Source: Verrucomicrobiales bacterium (GTDB taxonomy: Bacteria; Verrucomicrobiota; Verrucomicrobiia; Verrucomicrobiales; V1-33). From it: DNA of 64,000 nt. Shown piece by piece: positions 57,567 through 64,000 of the stretch. The translations under genes and the position numbers were made by a program. The DNA is taken from NCBI GenBank assembly GCA_028293125.1, contig JAQGPJ010000055.1, forward strand, positions 1 through 64,000, written 5' to 3'. Every line of letters starts with the position of its first letter. Within the stretch, counting starts at the first letter, position 1. Under the pieces are notes generated by a model that was given only the letters and a program-made list of their open reading frames with translations, did no database searches and was not told where the DNA came from.

Positions 57567-60410
57567 ATGAAAAAATCAGCCACGACCCGGTGCTTCCCGC
57601 GCCTGCGGGGCGGTGCCCCCGCTCTGACGGCCGCCGCGATTCTGCTTGCCCCCCTTTCCGCGGTCCACGCCCAGCAGCCGGCCCCGCGCCCCGCCGAGGT
57701 GGTGGATGACAATCCCACGCCGCCCCGCGCCCAAATCGTGCCCGACGAACCCGCCCCGCCGCCGAAGGCCGATGTGGTGCCGGAGGACGCGGATGAAAAC
57801 ACCGCCCCGGAGATCAAACCCACAAAACCCGCGCCCGAGGCCCCCGCACCGGTGCCCTCCCAGGAGGAAAACACGGCTCCGCCGGAGACCAAACCCTCCA
57901 CCGCCCCGTCCGTGAAGCCCAAACCCGCCGCCCCGGCGGCCAAGGCCAGATCCAGGGAGGACGAGCTTTTTGACTACTGCGAACAACTGTTCAACAGAGG
58001 CAACTACTCCGTGGCCCTGCGTCAGTACGGGGAATACCGGAATATTTTCCCCAATGGCAAATACCGGGAGGAGGCCCGCTTCAAAATCGCGGAATGCTAC
58101 TACGCGCAGAAGAACCACGACATCGCCGCCCAGGAGCTCGACAGCTACATCCGGGATCATCCCTCGAGTAAAAACCGTCCCAAGGCGCTCTATCACACTG
58201 GAGAGGCCCACTACAGCATCGGTTCCCGCTCCACCACGCTGATGGAGGACCGCGCCAACCACATGGGCATGGCGGAGGCCGCCTACCGCGCCGTCCTCCA
58301 GACCACCAAAACGGGGCTTTACGCTGGCTATGCCGCCTTCCGCCTGGGGTGCTTCGCCTACAACGCCGCCGCCCAGACCCCCAGTCAATATCCCGCCGCT
58401 GTCCGCTATTTCGGCATCGCCGCCGCCCAGGTGCCGAAGGACCAGCCCTTGGTGCGCTTTGCCTCCTTCTATTTCAAAGGCCAGAGTGCGAAATTCAGCG
58501 GTTCCCTCAAGGAGGCCGCCGCCGCGTTCGAGGAGGTGGTCAAAACCAAGGAGGACAACAAATATTACGAAAAGGCGCTCAAGGTGCTGGCGGAGATGGA
58601 TCTGGACGCCGGCCGCACGGCGGAGGCCATGAAAAAATACGCCGTGCTGGCGGTGGAGGCCCGGGAGGCCGACACCCGCGCCGAGGCCATGGTCAATGCC
58701 GGCATGATTCAGGCCAAGGGCGGAAAGACGGAGGAGGCCACCCAATACTTTGAAGATGCGCTCAAAGTGCCTGGAGCCACGGTTTCCCTCTCCCGCGCCC
58801 GCTACGGTCTTATCTTCGCCTACTACAAGCGGAAGGATTTCCAAAAAGTGGTGGATAACTGGCGCGGCATGTCCGTGGACTACAGCCAACTGGACGACCC
58901 GCAGCAGGCGCAGCTGCTGCTGATCGTGGGCAGTTGCTACTCCGCCACCAATCAGCACATCCGGGCCATCGAGGTTTTCCGCATTCTGGAGAGCTCCCAG
59001 CCCGCGAGCGCGGAGGCCATGGAGGGCGGCTACAAGCGCCTCGTCAGCATGATGAAGCTGAACGATCCCCGCGTGACTGACGAGGCCCGGAGCTACATCG
59101 AGCAATGGAGCGCCCAAAAGCCGGAGAGCGATTTCATTGACAAAGCCTGGATCGTCCGCGCTGTCTATTACTACAACCGCGGCGTCTGGAAGGCTGCCGC
59201 CGAGTCCTACGGCAAAGTGCGCGAGCAGAAGCTGGAGCCGGAGCGCCTGGCCAACTTCTTTTTCCAGAAAGGATTCGCCGAGGCCTCCGACGGCGACCGC
59301 GAGGCCCTCTCCACCCTCACCACTTTCATCAGCAAATACCCTGACGACGAGCGCCTGTCCGGCGCTCTGCTTCAGCGCGGTTTGGCCTCGCTGAAATTCG
59401 AGGATCTAAACGGCGCCCTGAAGGACTTCCAGACCGTGCGGGAGAAATATCCGAAATCCGATTCCGCGGAGAGTGCGGCCTACCACGCCGCCAAGGCCAA
59501 GCGGTTGAAGCAGGATTACGCCGGTGCCGTGGAGGATTACCGGGCTTTCCTCGTCAATTATCCGGATACCAAGGTCAAGCCGGAGGTGAACTACTGGATC
59601 GGCACCGGCCTGTTTATGCAGCATAAGTATGCCGACTGCCTGGAGCCCCTGCGCACTGCGCGGAATCTGGATCCCAAAACCTATTTCCGGGATGTGTCGC
59701 TGATGCTTATCAACGCCCTTTCCCAGCTGGCCTCCTCCTCCCCGCAGGAACTGGATCTGCTGATGGCGGAGGTGGACAGCTACATGAAAGGCCCGCAGGA
59801 GCCGAAAATAGACCCTGCCATTCTGCGCTGGCTGGGCCGCACCGTGTTCCGGGACCGCCATGACTACGCAGCCGCAGCCCGCTATCTGGACAAGGTGGTG
59901 AACCGCGACCAGCCCGCCACCACCGAGGCTGTGGTCTGGAGCGAGCTGGGCGAAAGCTATCTGGAGAGCGGGAATTCCCAACTGGCCCTGACCCCGCTGG
60001 AGAACCATCTTATCAGCGACGCCCCGCCCATGGCCAAGGCCCGCACCCATCTTTTGAAAGCCCGTGCGTATTATGCCCTCAACCGCTTGGAGGAGGCCAC
60101 CAAAAGCGCCGAGGCCGGGCTGAACATCGACCGCGAAACGCTGGTCTCCGCCCAGCTGCGGCTCATCCTCGGGGATGTGGCCATGGCCTCCAAACGCTAC
60201 AATGAGGCCGCCAGCAGTTACGGCCTGGTGATGGGCAACTGGGAGGACCCCACCCTTACCCCCCAGGCCATGGAGAAATACATCGCCGCCTGCGAGGCCC
60301 TGGGCGACGCCGCCAATCAGGCCAAGGCGGAGGCCACGCGGGCGGATCTGAAAAAGCGCTACCCGCGCTATCAGCCGGCTGCCTCGAGCACCACCGCCAG
60401 GAATCAATGA
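57567..60410 (+). CDS. large periplasmic TPR protein in the Tol/Exb cluster
   Basis: 947 residues from the ATG at 57567; ten upstream codons are unsupported. A signal peptide ends near residue 36 (AHAQQ). Residues 37-120 are Pro/Ala-rich; after that come many tetratricopeptide-type repeats (e.g. DYCEQLFNRGNYSVALRQYG, EEARFKIAECYYAQKNHDIA, VEDYRAFLVNYPDTKVKPEV) up to the end. It is likely a periplasmic scaffold, comparable in position to the CpoB/YbgF-type TPR protein of Tol-Pal systems but about four times longer. It follows the ExbD/TolR gene by 98 bp, so the three genes probably work as one energised envelope machine. Confidence 0.9.
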   Translation: MKKSATTRCFPRLRGGAPALTAAAILLAPLSAVHAQQPAPRPAEVVDDNPTPPRAQIVPDEPAPPPKADVVPEDADENTAPEIKPTKPAPEAPAPVPSQEENTAPPETKPSTAPSVKPKPAAPAAKARSREDELFDYCEQLFNRGNYSVALRQYGEYRNIFPNGKYREEARFKIAECYYAQKNHDIAAQELDSYIRDHPSSKNRPKALYHTGEAHYSIGSRSTTLMEDRANHMGMAEAAYRAVLQTTKTGLYAGYAAFRLGCFAYNAAAQTPSQYPAAVRYFGIAAAQVPKDQPLVRFASFYFKGQSAKFSGSLKEAAAAFEEVVKTKEDNKYYEKALKVLAEMDLDAGRTAEAMKKYAVLAVEAREADTRAEAMVNAGMIQAKGGKTEEATQYFEDALKVPGATVSLSRARYGLIFAYYKRKDFQKVVDNWRGMSVDYSQLDDPQQAQLLLIVGSCYSATNQHIRAIEVFRILESSQPASAEAMEGGYKRLVSMMKLNDPRVTDEARSYIEQWSAQKPESDFIDKAWIVRAVYYYNRGVWKAAAESYGKVREQKLEPERLANFFFQKGFAEASDGDREALSTLTTFISKYPDDERLSGALLQRGLASLKFEDLNGALKDFQTVREKYPKSDSAESAAYHAAKAKRLKQDYAGAVEDYRAFLVNYPDTKVKPEVNYWIGTGLFMQHKYADCLEPLRTARNLDPKTYFRDVSLMLINALSQLASSSPQELDLLMAEVDSYMKGPQEPKIDPAILRWLGRTVFRDRHDYAAAARYLDKVVNRDQPATTEAVVWSELGESYLESGNSQLALTPLENHLISDAPPMAKARTHLLKARAYYALNRLEEATKSAEAGLNIDRETLVSAQLRLILGDVAMASKRYNEAASSYGLVMGNWEDPTLTPQAMEKYIAACEALGDAANQAKAEATRADLKKRYPRYQPAASSTTARNQ

Positions 60411-60466
60411 GAGCCTCCGCTCACAGCCCGGCATGCGGCTAATGGGAAACTGACTTGTCTGAAGAC

Positions 60467-60958
60467 ATGAGCCGCTCGGCCCCTGCCCCTGCCCCGGATC
60501 CGGACAAGGGTTCCGCCTCCCCCTTCGCCGCCTTCCGTGTCACTCACACCACCCATACGGTGCGCACGCAGGGCAAGGGAACCTACGATCTTACTAGCCA
60601 GGCGGAGGATGCCGTGCGTGTCAGCGACGTCCGGAACGGCACACTGACCGCTTTCACCCGTCACACCAGCTGCAGCCTCGTCGTCATGGAGAACGCCGAC
60701 CCCTCCGCCCGGCGCGATCTTCACGAATTCTTCGAGCGCCTGGTGCCCGAGGACACGCCATGGTTCAGCCACACCTGCGAGGGTCCGGACGATATGCCCA
60801 GCCACATCCGCATGGCCCTCACCCGCACCTCGGAGACCATTCCCATCATCAACGGGCGGCCCGCTCTCGGCACCTGGCAGGGACTTTACCTTTTCGAGCA
60901 CCGCCGTGCTCCGCACACCCGCGACGTTATCCTCACCGTTACCGGTACTACTCAATAA
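60467..60958 (+). CDS. YjbQ/UPF0047 family protein
   Basis: 163 residues, ATG at 60467 (a TTG four codons upstream is an alternative). The UPF0047 fold is clear from residue 24: TAFTRHTSCSLVVMENADPS (H66, S68), DDMPSHIRMALTRTSETIPI (H113) and GTWQGLYLFEHR (H145); these histidines bind a divalent metal in the family. Family members have weak thiamine-phosphate synthase activity in E. coli; the physiological role is unsettled. A ferredoxin-like gene starts 69 bp further on. Confidence 0.93.
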   Translation: MSRSAPAPAPDPDKGSASPFAAFRVTHTTHTVRTQGKGTYDLTSQAEDAVRVSDVRNGTLTAFTRHTSCSLVVMENADPSARRDLHEFFERLVPEDTPWFSHTCEGPDDMPSHIRMALTRTSETIPIINGRPALGTWQGLYLFEHRRAPHTRDVILTVTGTTQ

Positions 60959-61027
60959 CGCTTGGAGAAAAATCCATTTCCAAGGCCGAAATCATTCCGG
61001 ATTCCGGCGGGGAACCCGCTCCTTCCC

Positions 61028-61363
61028 ATGCACTATTATCCAATTGTCCCGCCCAAATATGAAGGGGAACCGGACAATGCTCCGGGCCCGTTTTACGTTG
61101 TGAAGGATCAATGCCTTCTCTGCGGGCTGCCGTCGGCCTCCGCGCCCCGGAACATAACGTTCCGGGAAGGCGGATGCGGCGGCCCCGCCAACCATTGCCG
61201 GGTGGAGCGCCAGCCCAGGAACTGGGAGGAGACGGTTGCCCTCATGGAGGCCGCCCGGAGCTCCCGCATCGCCGCCATCCGCTACTGCGGCACCGATCCA
61301 GCAATTTTGGAATGGCTCAGGGTCCACGGCTGCGCCTTTCTGTGCGATACGCCGGAGGCATGA
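61028..61363 (+). CDS. small ferredoxin-like Cys protein
   Basis: 111 residues. Cysteines at 29, 32, 50, 57 and 87 (DQCLLCGLPSASAP, then GGCGGPANHCRVERQP, then AAIRYCGTD) resemble the one-cluster ferredoxin-like proteins with a C-x-x-C-G-x-P...HC-x-x-x-RQP pattern that end in an R-Y-x-G-x-D-P-x-I-L segment. Binding of an iron-sulfur cluster is likely but not shown. The ATG at 61028 was chosen over an in-frame one 22 codons earlier because homologous sequence seems to begin there. It follows yjbQ and converges on the sulfite/nitrite reductase gene. Confidence 0.7.
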   Translation: MHYYPIVPPKYEGEPDNAPGPFYVVKDQCLLCGLPSASAPRNITFREGGCGGPANHCRVERQPRNWEETVALMEAARSSRIAAIRYCGTDPAILEWLRVHGCAFLCDTPEA

Positions 61364-61620
61364 ACCCGCCGCCCTGACCCATAGCCTCAGCAGGGCGGTG
61401 GACAATTATCCACCGTGGACTCCGGACCTGACAAACCGTCCGGCGGAGCACCACAGCCTGCCGGGAGCATTCATACTGTACCACTGTCAGGATTCCGATC
61501 CCGTCACGGTCCGCCCATCAAAGCCCTTCAATGTCGGTGACGTATGGCCTACCGCCTATGCGCGTTATTTCCCACTGCCACAGCAGTTGCGGGTTTCCTA
61601 AAACACTTCACCCGGCCCGC

Positions 61621-63357
61621 TCACCCGCAGAACATTACCTGCAGGGTGTTGAGATCATGGCGGGTGGTGAAGGCTTGGAAGGATTCACCGGGCTGGCGGT
61701 TTTTGAGCCAGGCGGTGAGCATGGTCTCCACCATGGTACGGACTTCATCGAAGGGCATGGCGCTAAAGACCTGGCGGCCGCAGGCCTGGTTTTTGCCGAA
61801 CCCGCCACCCACGAAAATGTGGTAGGCCTCAGTGCCGGCGGCGGTTTTGGTGCCCAGCAGGCCGATGTCGCCCATGTAGTGCTGGGCGCAGGAGTTGGGG
61901 CAGCCGGTGAAGTGAATGTTCACGGGCTGGTCCAGCTCCAGCTTTTTCTCCAGATATTTGGTCAGGGTCAGGGCGTGTCCCTTGGTGTCCGTGGCGGCGA
62001 ACTTGCAGTAACGGCTGCCGGTGCAGGCCACCACCCCGCTGGCCACATTCGTCTGCCGCCAGCGCAGGCCCATTTTCTCCACCGCTTTTTTAACGGTCTC
62101 CAGCCAGGCGGCGGGAATGTTGGGCAGGATCAGATTCTGCCAGACCGTCAGGCGGATGTCTCCGGAGCCGTAATTCTCCGCCAGCTCGGCCAGACGCATC
62201 ATCTGCCGGGGGGTGATCTGGCCGACCGGTATGGAGACGCCCAGCCAGTGCAGTCCCGGCTGTTTCTGTTTATAGGCGCCCACCTGTGGATGCGGCAGTT
62301 CCGCTGAAGGCCAGATCATGGGAGTGAACTCCACGGGCACACGGCGCAGGGACCGGCCCAGCTGCTTCTCCGTCTCCTCCACAAACCGGCTGACCGGCCA
62401 TGTTTCCAGCAGGTGTTTCAGCCGGCTCTTTTTGCGGTTGGAGCGGTTCCCGTTTTTGATGAACACCCGCAGCATGGCCGTCACCACAGGGACGATCTCC
62501 GCGGGAGACACCACCACGCCGGCATCGCTGGCGAACTTCTGATGACCGGTGGCCCCGCCGAGGCCGATGCGGAACAAAACCTCTCCATCCAGCATCACCG
62601 CCTTGATGCCGATGTCATTGGTATCCTCCGCGGCGCTGACCAGTCCTCCGCCGTCGAAGGCGATGTTGAACTTGCGGGGCAGATCGTAAAACTCCCGCTG
62701 GCTGATGATGATCTGGGCCAGATCGTGGATCATGGGCGTGCAGTCGATCAGCTCCACCGGATCCACGCCGGCGGTGGGGTTGCAGGTCAGGTTGCGGATA
62801 TTGTCCGCACCGGATCCCCGGGTGTGCAGCCCCACGGATTGAATGCGCCGCAGCACCTCCGGGGCATCCTTCGGTTTGATGCTGCGGATCTGGAAATTGG
62901 CGCGGGTGGTGATCTGCACATAGCCGGTGGTCAGATCCTGGGCCACGCGGGCGATTTCACGCAGTTGGAAGGACTTCAGTTGTCCTCCCGGAATGCGCAG
63001 CCGGGCCATATAGGAATCTTGAACGGGGTTCTGGTAAAAGAGGCCGTTCCACTTGAAGCGGAAGGTGTCCTCCCGGTCCGGCGCGGCATTGCCACGGGCA
63101 TTCTCCAGAATGCGGTGGTAGGCGTCCAGCGGGTGCTCCGCCAGCTTGATGCGCTCCTCCGCCGTCAGCACCGGCGGCTCAGGAGGTTCTTCCGCGGCGG
63201 CTTTGACCGGGGCGGACACCATGGGATCGATGGCGAACAGGTCGGCGAAAACAGCCGCGCGCTGCTGCACCCCGGCGAAGAAGCCGGTGAGGTAGGTTTT
63301 CTGGGCTTCGTCGAAGGGAGCCGGAGCCGTCTGCTCAAGCGTCTGGAGAGTGTTCAT
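61621..63357 (-). CDS. siroheme assimilatory sulfite/nitrite reductase (NirA-type)
   Basis: 578 residues. Two ferredoxin-nitrite/sulfite reductase-like half-domains are visible (IPGGQLKSFQLREIARVAQD; ITTRANFQIRSI) plus the siroheme-[4Fe-4S] cysteines C445, C451, C486 and C490 in CTGSRYC and GCPNSCAQ, the CX5C...CX3C pattern. It reduces nitrite to ammonia or sulfite to sulfide in six-electron steps. An in-frame ATG 16 codons upstream (63405) overlaps the flavoprotein stop and is an alternative start. The flavoprotein gene upstream supplies electrons from NADPH, which favours sulfite reduction, though NirA proteins are also used for nitrite. Confidence 0.93.
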   Translation of the reverse strand: MNTLQTLEQTAPAPFDEAQKTYLTGFFAGVQQRAAVFADLFAIDPMVSAPVKAAAEEPPEPPVLTAEERIKLAEHPLDAYHRILENARGNAAPDREDTFRFKWNGLFYQNPVQDSYMARLRIPGGQLKSFQLREIARVAQDLTTGYVQITTRANFQIRSIKPKDAPEVLRRIQSVGLHTRGSGADNIRNLTCNPTAGVDPVELIDCTPMIHDLAQIIISQREFYDLPRKFNIAFDGGGLVSAAEDTNDIGIKAVMLDGEVLFRIGLGGATGHQKFASDAGVVVSPAEIVPVVTAMLRVFIKNGNRSNRKKSRLKHLLETWPVSRFVEETEKQLGRSLRRVPVEFTPMIWPSAELPHPQVGAYKQKQPGLHWLGVSIPVGQITPRQMMRLAELAENYGSGDIRLTVWQNLILPNIPAAWLETVKKAVEKMGLRWRQTNVASGVVACTGSRYCKFAATDTKGHALTLTKYLEKKLELDQPVNIHFTGCPNSCAQHYMGDIGLLGTKTAAGTEAYHIFVGGGFGKNQACGRQVFSAMPFDEVRTMVETMLTAWLKNRQPGESFQAFTTRHDLNTLQVMFCG

Positions 63358-63394
63358 TGGCGTGGAAATCGGGAATAGGTTTTCTGTTTCTGTT

Positions 63395-64000
63395 TCAGTA
63401 AACATCGCGCAGATAGCGCTTCTCCTTTTTCAAGGCTGTGACCCACTCAGCGGCGGTCTCCGGGCTGCATCCGCCGGCGGCCTGAGCGATTTGATGCAGG
63501 GTGGCGTCCACATCCTTCGCCATGCGGGAGGCATCGCCGCAGACATAGAAGTGCGCGCCTTCGCCGAACCACCGCCACAGCTCCTCCGCCTGCTCCAGCA
63601 TGCGGTGCTGCACATAGATACGCTCTTCCTGGTCGCGGGAGAATGCCAGATCCATCCGGTGCAGGTATCCCCCGCCCGATAAAGCCGCGAGCTGGTCGTC
63701 ATAGAGAAAATCCGTGCGGCGCCTCTGGTCGCCGAAGAACAGCCAGTTTTTCCCCGGCGCCGCCGTGGTTTGGCGCTCCTCCAGAAAGGCCCGGAAGGGC
63801 GCGATGCCGGTGCCGGGCCCCACCATGATGACCGGCACGGAGGGATCCGCCGGCAGGCGGAAGTGCGGCGAGCGGTGGACAAACACCGGCACCCTCGGTT
63901 CGGCTCCGGCCCGCTGCTCAAACTCCGACAGGAACGTGGAGCACACGCCCTTCCGCGGGCGGCCATTCAACTCGTAGCGCACTACGCCCACGGTCAGATG
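63395..64000 (-). CDS. sulfite reductase flavoprotein subunit, C-terminal 201 residues (cut by window edge)
   Basis: The visible part is the NADPH-binding end of a CysJ-type reductase: HFRLPADPSVPVIMVGPGTG (nicotinamide-binding GPGTGIAPF), NWLFFGDQRR and FYVCGDASRMAKDVDATLHQ (nucleotide-sugar end). The terminal Tyr-stop follows the family pattern. It would pass electrons from NADPH through FAD and FMN to the NirA-type enzyme encoded 37 bp downstream. FAD and any FMN domain lie outside the window. Confidence 0.93.
   Translation of the reverse strand, partial: HLTVGVVRYELNGRPRKGVCSTFLSEFEQRAGAEPRVPVFVHRSPHFRLPADPSVPVIMVGPGTGIAPFRAFLEERQTTAAPGKNWLFFGDQRRRTDFLYDDQLAALSGGGYLHRMDLAFSRDQEERIYVQHRMLEQAEELWRWFGEGAHFYVCGDASRMAKDVDATLHQIAQAAGGCSPETAAEWVTALKKEKRYLRDVY

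Noticed and set aside
61390-61420. Terminator between the ferredoxin-like gene and the convergent reductase
   Set aside because: A 7-bp stem (61,396-61,415) exists but has no T-run and is short, so I did not list it as a terminator.

Overview
The window looks like two different bacterial genomes joined end to end. Positions 1 to about 11,755 are very GC-rich actinobacterial DNA. The gene content and order (leuA opposite ask-asd, CNNM/CBS-type transporters, a leaderless leucine leader peptide, a metallophosphoesterase next to yqeY) suggest Geodermatophilaceae or a relative; that family is an inference. From about 11,816 to the end the DNA is moderately GC-rich and carries typical Verrucomicrobiota/PVC content: DUF1592-type cytochromes paired with DUF1552 proteins, an LpxC-FabZ fusion with lpxA, a sigma factor with a FecR-like partner, PA14/LamG giants and a Tol/Exb-TPR cluster. 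The two halves meet inside a 60-base (GGY)20 glycine tract (11,756-11,815) that keeps one reading frame open. The apparent 4,807-residue protein therefore ends in what looks like the tail of an actinobacterial penicillin-binding protein. I read this as an assembly chimera, not a transfer event.

Actinobacterial part: leuA (partial, minus) with a leucine-codon attenuator; an XRE-type regulator with a Cys-rich tail, preceded by two identical 37-bp palindromic repeats; a phospholipase D-like protein; ask-asd (plus), which commit aspartate to lysine, threonine and methionine; an operon (minus) of two CNNM/CBS membrane proteins and an S9 prolyl oligopeptidase; tRNA-Pro(CGG); a metallophosphoesterase; yqeY.

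Verrucomicrobial part: a giant secreted mosaic protein (seven LamG-like units, about nine chitobiase C-terminal-type repeats, two PA14 domains, FN3 domains) lies downstream of a minus-strand run of envelope genes: a secreted protein, a membrane-anchored rhodanese, a MauE/DoxX-like protein, and a DUF1573 protein with two inactive-looking rhodanese folds and a terminal CxxC. Then come a secreted C39-like cysteine peptidase, a DUF1552/DUF1592 pair, the agmatine-to-putrescine genes aguB-aguA, polA, and a sigma-FecR-DUF1592-DUF1552 cassette that repeats the earlier pair. After a small gene remnant and an SHD1-like secreted protein come lpxC-fabZ, lpxA and a beta-carbonic anhydrase, a small lipoprotein, an SbcCD/YhaON-like repair pair, tolQ-tolR-TPR, a YjbQ protein with a ferredoxin-like partner, and the assimilatory sulfite/nitrite reductase with its flavoprotein, which runs off the window.

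I saw no CRISPR array, insertion sequence, prophage or rRNA gene.
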